Below, piece after piece: positions 38,771 through 51,136 of a stretch of 64,000 nt of DNA. The notes below the pieces were generated by a model, which saw only the letters and a list, made by a program, of their open reading frames with translations, was not told the origin of the DNA and searched no databases. Both the position numbers and the translations under genes were made by a program. The stretch is from positions 384,672,760 through 384,736,759 of the forward strand of contig CM077116.1 in assembly GCA_039619475.1 (NCBI GenBank), given 5' to 3'. The stretch comes from Icerya purchasi (taxonomy: Eukaryota > Arthropoda > Insecta > Hemiptera > Monophlebidae). Each line of letters opens with the position of its first letter. The stretch's first letter is position 1.

Positions 38771-38810
38771 CGTTGAAGAGCTGATATCGGTTCCGATCAT
38801 AATTTACTGG
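38731..38810. repeat. Compact hairpin with 33-bp arms
   Basis: The arms 38731-38763 (CCAGTAAATTATGAACGGCA...) and 38778-38810 (reverse complement, ending ...ATAATTTACTGG) match at 31 of 33 positions around a 14-nt loop. The hairpin sits at the 5' edge of the LINE relic and is flanked by TTGT on both sides. It could be a very small foldback insertion or an inverted duplication at the LINE boundary. Confidence 0.85.
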
Positions 38811-39405
38811 TTGTCAACAATGGCTGTCCAAGTCAAAAAAAACGAGCGAAAAAACAACAAGAATATTAAAAGGCAATTGTTACGTTATTTAAAATTTAGT
38901 ACCGCTTTTTTTAGGATACAATAATAACGAGCCCCATATGACAAACTGTAAGAACTAACAAAATCTCAATTACGTCTAATTTTCGTTTTTTTTTCAGTCT
39001 TTATTTTTTTTAAAATAAAAATTTACTTTAAATAAACCGAATTTCGTACACTAACTTCCGAGATCCGTAAATACTTTTTTCTATGCACATCACCCATGTG
39101 AATTAAAAAGCTGATAACAGGAAAAATGGAATAAACGTGATTAACAAAAATCTTTCCAGTAGTCGTTCACCTGAATTTCAAGTTTATTGCGCTAGTGAGA
39201 AAACGAGAGTTGTCTCCGTGCGAAAAATTAAAAATCTTCATTTGTTTGTTATTTATTATAAGAAAAGGTAAGAAAATATTTCGTATTGGACTATTTTCAC
39301 GCTCGCTAAAAAGCGATCAAAAAAAACCAGAAAACAATAAACGACGCGGTTATTTTATAAATAAAATATAATTGAACGTGAATGATAAAGGCACAAAGTA
39401 TTTCA

Positions 39406-40020
39406 CTTCTTCTTCTTGTTATCGTATCGGTCAGCGTCATAGTTCCTTCTTCGCCGATTAGGCAGCAACCTGGATCGCATTGTCAGGTATAGTTTTTGAC
39501 ATCATATAAATTGGCATTGGATTGGCAGTAAGAGGCATGTAAATGAATGATCCGAGTTTTGTTCGATTCCGCAATTACATTTATTGCTTTCTGACATACC
39601 CCATTTTGCCAAGTTGTTTTTCGTCCTTCTTGTTCTTGCCCGCATTCTATTTAAGGTTTTCCACGTTTTCCAGTGTAATTCCCTTCCCGCAGGCAAATTT
39701 TCGGCCGGTTCTTTCCATATTTCGAAACGCTCTTTTTCTGTTTCTCTCTACCGATTCCTTATTCTTGTTGACGCAGACGTTTCTGAGGGCGAGCTTGTTG
39801 TCTTTAAGAAGTTTTTTCTTGACTTTAGTCGGTATATCGGTGTCTCGTGTCCATATAAAGGTGTCTACAATTTGTTTCTTCTTTAGATTTTTCTGTCATT
39901 GCTGCTTCCTCTCGTCTTATATTTGGAGATTCCGCATAATACTTGCAGTTTTGATATTAGTGTTGGTCTTAAACACAATGTAATTATCCTGTTGGTCTCA
40001 TTGAGCATCCGCTTAAAACA
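39406..40020 (-). pseudogene. LINE 3' part with C-terminal zinc-knuckle region and (GAA)n tail
   Basis: On the minus strand a worn frame includes VDTFIWTRDTDIPTKVKK..., then HWKTWKTLNRMRARTRRTKN and CNCGIEQNSDHSFTCLLLP, the C-terminal Cys/His region typical of insect LINE ORF2. The element ends in a (GAA)n tail at 39406-39418. It shares orientation with the LINE at 36991-38770 but lies on its 5' side, so it is a separate insertion or a rearranged piece. Plus-strand open frames of 100 and 146 aa here are antisense shadows. Confidence 0.75.
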
Positions 40021-42448
40021 CTGCATAAGCATATTACTTTAGAAAAACAATTCCTTTACAGTGTAAGCATAATAAATATAATTCCGCCCCTCAAACTGTA
40101 CCGCTTTGAACAGTTTCTCGTTTTCTGTGCCTTTCGGCGGGCTCTAATATCAAATCTCTCCCAAATTTCGCCCCCCCCCCCCTCAAGTACGCCACTAAGT
40201 TCTATACATGTTTCATTTATTTCGGATAATGGTATTTCCTTGTTGAAAATTTCAACATTTTTTTTATAAAATAGTTTAGCATAAGTAAAAGCTGTCTTTC
40301 ACTTTTGCCCAAATATGGAGTCACGACGAACTTCTTTTTAAAAAAATGACTAACTAAAATCGGATTTCCTGCATCACATATTTGTGAAATTACGTTGCAA
40401 AAACTGCTTAATTCTCTTTGAATTAAAGTAACATCAATATTATTTCGAAATTGCATTCGGTTTGTTTATTTCAACGTAAAGCATAATTTTACGAAAAATC
40501 TTCAATGAGAATTATGCTTATTCTTTAATAATTCTAAGAATCTCGAAAATAGTGGAATTGTTTTATCATTAATGGAAAACGATTGTCATTTTTAAAATAT
40601 TTAATGAGGCAGAATTAACATCAAAATCACAAATTTTGGTAGACACCATATCAATGTTAACACAATTATTAAACGTTTCGAATACGTTTACACGGTTTAT
40701 CTTCAAAAACGATAGCTTTGAAATTTTGATACTTTCAGAGTATAATATTTGTCTACTCGAGTATTTAGCTAATATTATTAACCTCCGCGGATATTTTAAA
40801 AAGAAAACATTGCGCTGTTCCTGTTAAATTTGAAAAAAATAATTTTACCAATTCGATGTCGCATGTTTCATTACAGAAATTTAACTGAGGTACGCGCGAC
40901 AGTTGAAAAAATGAACATTTTTATATAGCTGCTGCATTTCATACTGAACACCTCCATGTTCATCTTTCGTTACCTCCTCTCCCGTTATGTGTTTCAGCTA
41001 TTAAATTATTCTTACCGGTTTTTAATACGTTGTTTACTTCACTTGTACATTTACGTAAGCTACATGTGCCTATTTTATGAAGTAAAAAAGTTCTCTAAAA
41101 TCGTCCGTAAACAACATCAGCTAATTACGCTACATACGACGTTTCGTAATTTTTGCTGTTTAATCACGAACAACTTCCACTATATGTTGAACGAGCGATT
41201 ATTTCATTCGCATAAGTTCCACTTTTACACCTTTGCTTTAAAAAAAAAAACCGAAACATTACTATTTTTTGACATGCATATGCGAGGTAAAAATAATACA
41301 AACTCCAAATTTTTCCATAATGAAGGTTTCTCATTGTTAACTTTTACGAGTACAGAAGGTGACAGATTAGGTGATAGATGTTTCCACTAAAATTTTTCAA
41401 GGAAGTTGGAATCGTTGCTGAAAATAATTTTAAAATTAATTAAAAATTGAAATCATTTTAAAAGAATAAAGTCAAATTAGCAAACGTTTTTTCATGTTTT
41501 TTTTTTTTTTTTTTTTTTCTAGCAAAACGTAATATCCATTTAAAAACAATTAACACATGTAACATTTAAACACCATCCACATGAATTTTTCTGTGTAAAA
41601 TTATTTATAAATAATTGGGCAGCAGCTGTTTGAAATTTACTCCTCGAAAATGCACCATGAAAAGTACAGATCAGCCTAATTATTCGGAATTTCAGAAATG
41701 TTTTTGCTAAAATATAAATTTAAAAAAAAAAAAAAAGAAACTATACACCTTACGCCATTTTAAAAAAGTCGCAGTTTTTTTTTAATAAAGTAACGGTGTT
41801 AATTTTAATTTAAAGAAAAACAAAAAAAAAAAACTTTAATTCGATACAGAATATATTAAGGTTTTTGTGAAAATTGCGTAACAATAGGTTGCAAATTAAG
41901 CTATTTTTCGCAGTATGCAAAATTATTTTAGATCATTTTAAGCGCTTTTAAAGGCCTCGAAAACATATGCTTATCCTCCATGTAACGTTTGATACACTGA
42001 AAGTGCACTTAGATCTGGAATGTTTATTTCCAATGGTCAGGCCAGATTCCCCGGATGGTAGAAACTAATTTAAGAAAAAAGTCGAAAAAGGTCAGATTTT
42101 TTTATTTCACTGAAACGTCAAAAACGAAAATAATTTCATTACCTATTAAATAGACTAACAAGTTTTTGTTCTCAATCGAAATAAGTAATTAAGCCGAAAA
42201 CTGATGAAAAATTGAATTTCTTTTTTTATAAAGTAACGTATTTTGCAAGACGAGAAAAAGCTCAGTATTATAAATGTTTCAAATAAACAAGCAAAAAAAA
42301 AAACCTGCTGCGTTCGAATGAATAACTAATAAAATTAAAATTATGCCCTCTTTACATTCTTACTCTCACAAACTGAATACCACATAAAGTGAACGTTAAA
42401 TAAGGATATATATGTTAATATTTGTAATTTTCTATTAATAACATTATG

Positions 42449-42607
42449 TCTTCTTTTTCTTCTTCTTCTTCTTGCTTATGCCGTCTCCGACCGAAGTTTC
42501 GCGATCAGTAGGGCCATCCTCACTTTATCAATGGCAGTATTACTTAAATCTTCTTGTGAACATCGACACCATCGGAGTAAATTTGCTCCCCACTGCAGCT
42601 TCGTTTT
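42449..42607 (-). mobile_element. LINE 3'-end fragment with (GAA)n tail
   Basis: Minus-strand sequence reads GGGGAGCAAATTTACTCCGA, GATAAAGTGAGGATGGCCCT, GACGGCATAAGCAAG, then a (GAA)n tail at 42451-42473. A short frame (DKVRMALLIAKLRSET) before a GAA tail is typical of the extreme 3' end of insect LINEs. Only about 160 bp is preserved. Confidence 0.55.
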
Positions 42608-43245
42608 CTTTTTCTCTCCAAAAAATTTTTATATCGTGTTCCTCCATGTAAATTAAACATGCATATTTAAAATTCCATAACTGTTTATGTAAGCAGAGAA
42701 AAATGGATGAAACACAGTATGATTTATTAAATTTTTCGAAATATAAATATACTTATTAAATAAGCAGTCGATTAAAACTCGTTTTAATTTTAAATAATTT
42801 TTATACACTTTCAATAAAAATAAAAAATTAAATATTGTGTTAAAATAAAGAATATTTCAGGTAGTAAAACTGTTTTACATAAAAAAATTGATAACGTTTG
42901 TATGGGTATCAATATATATTTGTTATCAACCGATTTGTCGAATGTTTATTTATTTATTTAATACGTACGTAAACGGACTCGTTCATTTGTTTTAACACGG
43001 TAAATTAGATTTATTGTAGAAAATTTCTATAAATATTCATTTTATATAACATTTAGTTTATTAGGAGAAAAAAAGAAATTTCATAGAGAAACAGTATATA
43101 ATTTTATTAATGAACTCATATATTGTTTAACTGAATTCCCTTTAGGAAAAAAAACGCAAATTAAAAATTTTGCATTTTTACAGTGTTGAGTATGTTGGGA
43201 AAAGAAACTTAAATTTTGCACGTGGAAAATTAAATCTTTTTCTGT

Positions 43246-43322
43246 TCAAGAGCGCGGGGCCCCATGGAGACTGGAGCCCAGAGCTATGGCCCCCTTAGCC
43301 CTCACCCTTAGATCCGGCCCTG
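43246..43322. mobile_element. Solo hAT-like terminus
   Basis: A GC-rich stretch ends TTAGATCCGGCCCTG; its reverse complement CAGGGCCGGATCTAAGG has the form of hAT termini seen elsewhere in this window. No matching opposite end or 8-bp duplication was found, so the element is either truncated or its other end has decayed. Confidence 0.5.
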
Positions 43323-44356
43323 AACTGGACGTATTCCCCAACATGTAATATACGTATACTAGTAGAGTGCATTTCTTAAACTCGTTTAATCGAAGCCCAC
43401 TTGATTAAGATATGCATCTTTTGGTGGCTCCCACTAACACATAAAACGGAGAGGGAGCCTAAAAATATATATATCAAACTTCAAAATTTTCTACTTGACT
43501 TTATTTTAAAGCTTTGTAGACACGGCTTATCGAAATGAAATTTTGTTTTTCTACATATGGAAGTGAAAACCTTCCAGACCTCCCGAATCGCATTTTAAAT
43601 CACTGCTGTACATGAAATAAGCACGGAAAATGTAGCGTTAATAATACCGAAAATTGCAATAATTTTTAAACTTATTTATTAATATACAGGTATGTACGAA
43701 TGGGCAATAAAATAATTACGCTTGAAAATGTAACATTTAACGAAGCAAATAACACACTGTTTTCTTGCAGAAATTAACGATACGCCGAAGCGAGAATGTT
43801 TTAATTTCACATATCTGGGTTCCACGTTTAGCCGATTTCTACTGCTCGTTTTTAAATTTACGAATCGGAAAAAACCAACTTCGTAACCGTGAGTTACGCA
43901 AAATGGCAATAAAAATTTCAGCGCCACATCGGTCAGTTCCGGATATTCCGATTGAGCGTGAAATTCGATTAAGCTTTAAAGTTTAACTTTAAAACAGAAT
44001 CTGAGGGCAGTTAAAAAAAACTATCGGCCCTCTTTTGATAATAAAAAGTCTGTTGAATTCGTTCGCGCCTTTCACACTCATGAAAATGTACCGAAATATA
44101 GTAGACTAACATTTTTCACAAAGCCCCACACCACCTAATTTTTAGAAACACAGTAACATATATTATTCGATTTTTTTTTTTTTTTCATTTATTTTATTTA
44201 TTTTTCTGCCATGTTAAAATTTTTGTAAAATTTTTCTTCGCGCGGTTGCGAGGAAAAATGAAAACTCCGCAAAAGCTAATATCAAAAATTACGTTTAATT
44301 TTCGAAAATTGCAACTTTACGCGATTAAACATGTTCGATCTTCGTTTATCACACAG

Positions 44357-44426
44357 ATTATGAACGAAACAAAAACTATGATCCTGTGGCCCAGCAGATT
44401 GAAAATCGGCGCTAGATCGAAAAAAG
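44357..44426 (+). CDS. BicC: Bicaudal-C, coding exon 3 (core of first KH-like domain)
   Basis: This 70-nt exon encodes 23 residues (84-106) plus one base. They begin IMNETKT and run through WPSRLKIGARSKK, the most recognisable signature of the first KH-like domain of BicC (family pattern I-M-x-E-T-x-T-x-I-x-W-P-S-x-L-K-I-G-A-K-S-K-K). The acceptor is ...TTATCACACAG and the donor is GTAAGC. The domain has no GXXG loop, as expected for this position in the family. The exon lies between a LINE-rich intron 2 and intron 3, and no frameshift or stop interrupts it. Confidence 0.93.
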
Positions 44427-45399
44427 GTAAGCTATATACGCTCTTCTAATATACTCGCTGGTAAACATTAGCTCCGTTTCGATAAGTGGTCTTCTGAGGC
44501 CATCAGATTCGACGAAATATTTTAATACGTTACAGGAAAAAAAAAACGTAATTGTAATTTCATTTGTCGTCGGCAGCTCTCGACTAATGATTTTTTTTCA
44601 ATTTACGATTTTTAACGACACGTTCGCGAGCTAATATGGCTCTCCTAAAATCGACTGTAATTTTATTTTGACGGTAGAAATATTTCACTTTCGGTCGATT
44701 TCGAAATGAAAATGAAATAACCGATAATGGAATAAATTAACATAGGAAAAAAATGTATAGTTTAGGGATGGATTTGATTACACAGTCAAATGCAGACTGA
44801 GAAGGAGAAATCAAAAGATTAATAGAGGGAAGACTTCGCACAGTGCGATTGATCCGAATTAAGTGCTTTACTGGTTAGACAATATCGTGGGAAGAGAAAA
44901 TAAGAGAAAATCAATAGGAGTGTGAAAATTGGAAGAACGTTCAGAGAATGGGAATTTAATAGTTCTATCTAATTTCTGAATACGGATAAAAACAGTGGTT
45001 TTAGAGACTCCGTTCAATACATTCTATTAGACTGCCGCAAAAATATAATCACATTCGCACCACGTTTTTCCTTCCGTCTACCTTGAAAGAACTTCCTAAG
45101 AGTAACAGTGAAATTAATATAAAATAAACAAAATAAAAAAAAACTTTTTAAAAATAGCCTTTTATTTATGCACTAAAAGGAAGTACAAAATAACTTTATT
45201 AGTGTGCGACTGCCAGATACACATCTTAACATTAAAATCTGAAACTAGAAAATATTCTGAAAAATAAAAGCGGGGGCCGCAGTTACAAAAATATTCGGTG
45301 TGTATGATGAAGCACAACAACGGAACAACATAATGGTAATTGTAGTTATGGCTTAGGATGTATTATAATATTAATATTTAATTATTAATAAACACAATG

Positions 45400-46340
45400 T
45401 TTAACTAATAGCGATCTTTCCATTGATATATCACATGACCGAAAAAAAATATATTTTTTTGAAACTTTCGAGCTTTCGGCTCCCCAAGGGTCCGATTTAA
45501 AAGTTGAAAACCCAACTAAAGTAAAGAAATACACAAGGATGCGTATATTTTTAACCTTGTTCAAAATTTTTAGCTATAAAGCTGAGCCACGAACACGTGA
45601 TTTTTTTTGCTTTTTTAAACTTTTGGTAAACTTCCAATATTTCGTTAATAAAATGAAATACGAATTTACTCCCGATAAACAGGCGCTCTTTCCAACAGTA
45701 TATCATATGCCGGGAAAAAAAAATATTTTGTCCCAAAAGTTCGAGCTTTAGAAGCCCCGAGGGGCTAATTTTAAAGTTGGAAACTTACATGTTCCAAACC
45801 AAAGAAATATACATGCATGTGCATATTTTCAACCTTATCCAAATTTTTAACTATAATACTCGTGTCGCAAAGAGGGATATTAGATCTCACGCTTTTTTTT
45901 AACTTTTCGTAAACTTCGAAAGTTTCATTAAAGAAATAAAATATGGTTTTGTTCTTGACAAATAACAATCTTTTCAACAATATACCACTTGCCCAAAAAA
46001 AAAAAAAAAAAAAAATTCCAAAACTTCGAGCTTTCGGCGCCCCGAGGGTCTAATTTTAAAGCTAGAAACTCAGATGTTGCATAATATTGTATATTGTTAT
46101 CTATGAAAAGCATTTCTACAAAAGGACATTTTTTTTTATTTATTAGGAAGTAGGTGAAAAATTGTTTCCAAAATTTCCCTTAGTTCGGTGCCCCGAGGGT
46201 CGTAATTTTGAAGTTGGAAACCCTGATATGTTGCATAATATTATATTGTCATCTATAACAAGCATTTCTGCAAAAAGGACACTTTTTTAATTCATCGGAA
46301 AGTAGGTGAAAAATCGTTCGCAAAATTCCCCTCACACAGA
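45400..46340. repeat. Degenerate tandem array, about 280-bp then about 155-bp period
   Basis: A motif GAGCTTTCGGC-CCCC(G/A)AGGGTC followed by TAATTTTAAAGTTGGAAAC recurs at about 45469, 45742, 46027 and 46185. The first three units also share TTTCCA(A)CA-TATATCA(C/T)-TGCC followed by an A run. The last two share GTTGCATAATATT, AAGCATTTCT(A/G)CAAAA and AAGTAGGTGAAAAAT. The array ends in CAGACAGAATGACAGACAGA. Open frames of 61-70 aa in it are by-products. Confidence 0.8.
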
Positions 46341-46808
46341 CAGAATGACAGACAGATAGAAGGACAAACCGAGTTAAATAAAAGTCTATAAAAATGATTC
46401 GCCTATCTCAACTCCACTAACCTCCTATCCCAATTATAGAATCTTAACTTTCCGTGCCTCTGGCCTTTGTTGCAGTTCATGGTAAGTAAATGAAGAAAAA
46501 GAAAAAGAAGAGAAGGAAAAACAGAAAATTTTCCAAGACGACTTTCTAAGAGCCCATTTATGAGTAAGAAAATTTCCAATCGTATAAACGAAAGGTTCTG
46601 ACAACCGCAATTGAATGCGGCGCTGCGTTGCTCATTCCGTGAAAAAGAGATGAGGCCGTACCACGATAATCGGATGAAGGATAACAGAAGAAGGTAATAA
46701 AGAAAGATGTGAAATACAAAAAGAAATTTAAAAAAGTATATCAGAGTCAGGGGTGGTAAATGCTATAGGGCAATGAACAAAAAAGCGAAGCAAAGCCCAA
46801 TTTGTTTC

Positions 46809-46809
<1 letters not shown>

Positions 46810-46856
<47 letters not shown>
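46810..46856. repeat. (TA)n microsatellite
   Basis: An uninterrupted TA run of about 38 bp followed by a short imperfect tail. Confidence 0.95.
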
Positions 46857-47679
46857 TCCATCTAGGAGAATGGAGAAATAAAAAAAAAAACAAAAAAAAA
46901 CCCAAAAGGCATATGTACGAGAGAACTTTATATGTTACCGAGATATTGTTAGGAGAACAAATAAATTAATTAAACACCGGCGCGCCAGTGACGATCATTC
47001 CGGAATTATACAAAAGTTAATATAGTTTGTCGAGAATCGTGTTGTAGACACACACGAGTTATGTTTTTAGTAATAGTAATATCGACGCGTTCTAAGAAAT
47101 AATCCAATTTAATTTAAAACTTCATGTTTCCGGTATAATAGCGTATTTAAAATGAAAAGTAATAACTTTTGGCCGTTCTGCCGAAAAATAAACAACCACA
47201 TAGTAGGATGTAATTTTTTAAAAACCGATAAACATGTTCCGAGAATTCAGCAGTTTGTACAATTTTTACTAACAGATTGAACACGTGTAACAAAAAAGTT
47301 ACGCAGCCTGCTACATGGTATCTCAGCTTTTCCCGGAAATATCGTGAAATCCGTTCATAAGCAGAGGGATTATGTAAAAAAATAAAGCCGAAATTGATTT
47401 TCGTAGAATTTTTCTCGTTTTATTTTCAAAATAATTTTCGCTTCCAATAATGCAAATATAAAGTAATAACATCCGCATTTTGGTTGTGTATCGACAAATT
47501 TTCAACAAGTGCTTCCTTCTCATTATCGGCCTTTTCACCAATCACCGTTCATCAGATGCCTAGAATGAACTTTGCGTCGTCAATATTTTTGAAAAAAATG
47601 TTCAAACATTACGAGAAGCTTAAATAGAGTACAACGGTAGATGATCGAAGCTAACGTTGAACATATTCACATTTGTAGC

Positions 47680-48038
47680 CAAAGGCGCACTCAGCAGTTT
47701 TTTTTTGGTCGGGGCTAGAATTTAGAAGATGAGTTAGGGGGTGGTAACTCGGTACCTCGACTGAGTACCTATTTCCGTGGTCTGAAATTAAAATTTAAAA
47801 AAAAAAAATACAAAATTAACGAATATTATTTTTTTTTAAATTACAAAACTAACGAGTTTTATTTTTAAAAAAAGTAATAATAACAATAGAAACGTAACAT
47901 TATATTTGTAATATGTAAATGTGTATGTTTTTTTTAAAAAAAATAAGTAAAACAAAACATTACAAAACGAAATTAAGATTTCGAAGATTTTTTGGGGGGA
48001 GCAATGGCCCCGTGGCACCCCCCTTGAGTGAGCCAATG
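47680..48038. mobile_element. hAT-type MITE (GGCGCACTCAG ends)
   Basis: The left end is CAAAGGCGCACTCAGCAG; the reverse complement of the right end is CATTGGCTCACTCAAGG. Flanking octamers TTTGTAGC (47672-47679) and TTTGCAGC (48039-48046) differ at one position, supporting a hAT-type insertion. The interior is AT-rich with A and T homopolymers and has no coding capacity. Confidence 0.75.
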
Positions 48039-48549
48039 TTTGCAGCTGTACAAAACCATTCTTCTGAAATACACGAAAGATAATCATAAAGGAGCAGGCA
48101 ATGAACAGCAACGCGCAGACAAAGACTGTTCCATTATTTACTGCAGTTTATTTCGATTTGCCGACTATACTAACGTAATCCTACTTGAGTGAATTTAATG
48201 CAGCTTCAATTTCGCAATAAAATCAAGATTATTCCTACAGCATGTTATAATGTGGTGATAGGCGGTACACGAAAAAAGTAATTAACTTATCTAGAGGTTA
48301 CACAATCATTCACAGTCAGTCGAGCATATTTATTGCATTCAAAGTATTTCTCTTATAATTATCTATAAAAAAAAGGGGTAAATTTATAATTCGCACACAA
48401 TAACGGTAAAAGGAAAAAGTTTTTCATATTCCGGCCGTTTTAAAGGATTTCGAGTGTTCAATGAAAATTTGAACTGCCTGCTTTAAATTTTAGAGTTAAA
48501 TAATTAACTTAAAATTAATATTCATAAAGATTTGAATACGAAAAAATCG

Positions 48550-50410
48550 CCCCAGGGGTGTAAATGGGATTCCGGTAAAACTACTGAAACATAGCGGAGA
48601 GGGGCTCTCAAACTAAAATTATGCGATATGATATCAAAAAGCTGCGAAACCGGGAATATTCCGAATGGTTTTAAAAGAAATGTGGTCATTACCAAAAAAA
48701 AAAAAGGGGGAACAGATATATGTGGAAATTACTGGACCATCAAATTCTAAAATGCTCACTAAAATTATAGAGAGAAGAATTAAAAGCTATGTAGAAGGAT
48801 TCCTTAAAGAAGATCAATTTGGGTTCAGAAGAAGGAATAACAGAAGCAATTTTAGCGTCGAGAATACAATAATTGAAAAACGCATTAATAAAAACAAAAA
48901 CGGATACATAGTTTTTATAGACCTAAAAGAATCTTTTGATAATGTGAACTGGATGAAAATACTCAAACTGCTTCAGAAAATAACAATGCCAAAGTAGACG
49001 AGTCATTGAAGTCTTATATAAAGATCAAATAACGGAACATAAAAAGGGGGTACGGCAAAGGTGTTCGCTATCTCCGCTTTTATTTAATGCGCATATTGAA
49101 GAGGTAATTAATGAAGTTAAGGATAATGTAAAATCCGGTATTAAAATAAGGAAAAACAGTAAATATGATTAGATTCTCCGATGATATTTCTACGACGGTA
49201 TATCGGAAAGCGAAGAAAAGCTGGAAGATTCGTTAAAAAAAAAAAAATGAAAAGTATACTGAAACATAATTATAAAATGATTTTAAATATAAAAAATACA
49301 AAGATCATGCAGTAGAAGAAAACCAGGAATAGTGCAGCCCACTTTTGTAAAAGTGAATTCAAAAAAACTACAAGAAGTCAATAAATTTCCATAACTCGGA
49401 AATATTGTAACTCAAGACGGAAGAAGTAAAAGGGATATAAAAGCGAGAATAACGCAGACACAAGTAGCTTTTAATAAGAAGAAATGCTGACTTCAAAAGC
49501 AATATCAATAGACAGAAGGAAAAGATTCCTAGAATGTTTCGTTTGGAGCGTGGCATTGTATGGCTGCGAAAACAAGCGTAAACTGTGGAAAATATTATTT
49601 CAATATACAAAAAGTATCAGGAACCCCCTTGATGGTACCTTCAAGTCAAGGAGAACCTACCTAGCAATAACATAAAGCAAATCATACGGCTTAGAACAGA
49701 ACATAAACAGCAGACCGATTAAAGAAACTGAACATCATCGAATTATCGGATAAATGCCAATATTGTAATAAAGACTACGAGGAAAATATTAATCATCTCC
49801 TATTGTACTCGATTCAAAACACAACGAGAAGAACTTATAAATAAATTAACTCAGGAATATCACACGCTACCGATAAATACAGTATCGATTCTTACAAATC
49901 CATTAAGCATGTAAACAACTTTATCAATACTGCTTAAGAAATGCAATATTGCACTTTAAGATTTGAATACTATATGACGACACGTTTAACATATAAACTG
50001 GCTAAAAGGTTAAAAGGAAAAACCAAGCCAAAAAAAACATCAACCAGAAATAAGCAAAACCGGAATGCTTTTAGAGTATGGTGTCTGAGGAGAATGATGA
50101 AGATCAGATGGACATACAAAATTAATAATCAAAAAGTATTAAGAAGAGCAGAAACAAATAATTAAATATAATTATCGAAAGACGAGACCAATTGGTAGGA
50201 CATATTCTGAAGCACGGTGGCCTGATGAAAACCATAATAGGAGTATTATAAGTAAAAAAACTCCAAAAAGAGACCTCGCTACGATTATCTGAAGCAGATT
50301 ATGAACGACCTGGAATGTAATAACTACGTGGAATTAAAGAGATTATCAGAATAAAAGGGAAGAGTGTCAAGCTGCTACAAAACCATCTATGGATCGATAA
50401 CAAATGGTGA
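48550..50410 (+). pseudogene. LINE endonuclease-reverse transcriptase relic (plus strand)
   Basis: Successive frames read GVNGIPVKLLKHSGE, TKIIERRIKSYVEGFLKEDQ with FGFRRR, motif A IVFIDLKESFDNVNW, GVRQRCSLSPLLFN, then a thumb-like NKFP-LGNIVTQDGRSKRDIKARI, ALYGCE, and later FRVWCLRRMMKIRWTYKINN followed by a frame-shifted RDQLVGHILKHGG. Between 49680 and 49900 a minus-one-frame piece carries CQYCNKDYEENINHLL, the C-terminal Cys/His region of a LINE. The catalytic YADD box is destroyed and many stops and frameshifts occur. It is in the style of the minus-strand LINE at 36991-38770. Confidence 0.85.
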
Positions 50411-50473
50411 TGATCTGATTATACTTTTGCAGTTATGTTTTTAATAGTTTATGGATATATATATATATATATA

Positions 50474-50625
50474 TTTATTTAATTTTTTTGGGCTCGTCAA
50501 CTACAGACATCAACCTAGCGAAAGTGAACTTTTTGTATATTTTTGATGTACGGCACCGGGATCTGAACCAGGTCCTACCTGAACAAAAAAACACTGCCTA
50601 ACCAACAACACTACGGTAGCTAGAT
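50474..50625 (-). mobile_element. tRNA-derived SINE (family S2)
   Basis: On the minus strand a tRNA-like head carries a box A-like TGGTTAGGCAG (50594-50604) and a box B-like GGTTCAGATCC (50559-50569). It is followed by a short body and a 3' end GTTGACGAGCCCAAAAAAATT running into an A/T-rich tail. The last part resembles the LINE end at 53080-53091 (TGACGTGCCCA), suggesting that the SINE shares its 3' end with that LINE. It is unlike SINE family S1 at 4861 and 63145. Confidence 0.72.
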
Positions 50626-50939
50626 AACAATTTATATGTCATCTTCCTGTCATTAATAATCGGTGCAGAGAATTCGCTATATTTCAGATTAGAATTTCTT
50701 TAAAGTTCATGAATTTTATCATATATATTTTATTATTAATATTAATACAAATATTATCGTTATTAATGCTGTAAAAACGACGTTCTTTCTAAATAATGTT
50801 TTTTTTTAAAAGTGTAATCTATTAGAGAAAAATAAAATGCAAATACGTTAGACTTCCTACGTAAAATTCAATTTTCTAGCAATCAATTTATTTGTGATGC
50901 CGATCATATAATGCTCGGTTGTTCGTCGCTTTCAACTGA

Positions 50940-51136
50940 ACGAGCTCCTTTATTCCTTCCTCTTACAAACCGGTATTCCAACTCCATTCTGTGCTTCATT
51001 TATTCTCTCCCTTCTTTCTCCTTCTGTTATCCTAGCTCTTGATTCTTTCCTGTCGGCTATCTCTGATCGTGTAAGAATCTGAGTCTCTCTTGCCTCTCTG
51101 TTCCATTGTTCTTAGGCCAATGTCCATGTTGACAAA
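50940..51136 (-). pseudogene. Dispersed repeat R, copy 2 (coding relic)
   Basis: On the minus strand one frame stays open for about 55 codons after a TAA: EQWNREARETQILTRSEIAD, then RKESRARITEGERRERINEA, and on to IPVCKRKE. The first 84 bp match 14357-14440. The charged peptide looks like part of a retrotransposon polyprotein, but I cannot assign a domain. Confidence 0.55.

Larger units (their letters stand above)
34288..44356 (+). other. BicC: BicC intron 2 (LINE-rich)
   Basis: At 10.1 kb this is the longest complete intron in the window. LINE relics occupy about 35205-40020 and 42449-42607, mostly on the minus strand. The remainder (34288-35200, 40200-42440, 42610-43245, 43325-44356) shows no gene. 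Solo hAT-like ends occur near 40170-40196 (reverse complement TAGTGGCGTACTTGAGG) and 43246-43322 (reverse complement CAGGGCCGGATCTAAGG), without recognised partners. Confidence 0.85.

Noticed and set aside
39543..39983. 146-aa plus-strand open frame
   Set aside because: Antisense to the LINE 3' region, whose minus-strand translation contains a recognisable C-terminal Cys/His motif.
40956..41390. 144-aa plus-strand open frame
   Set aside because: Rich in Phe, Tyr, Leu and Cys, as expected from T-rich DNA; no domain, no repeat partner, and located in intron 2 without supporting splice logic.
45400..46340. CRISPR-like array
   Set aside because: Units are hundreds of bases long and degenerate, with no short direct repeats and spacers; the DNA is eukaryotic.
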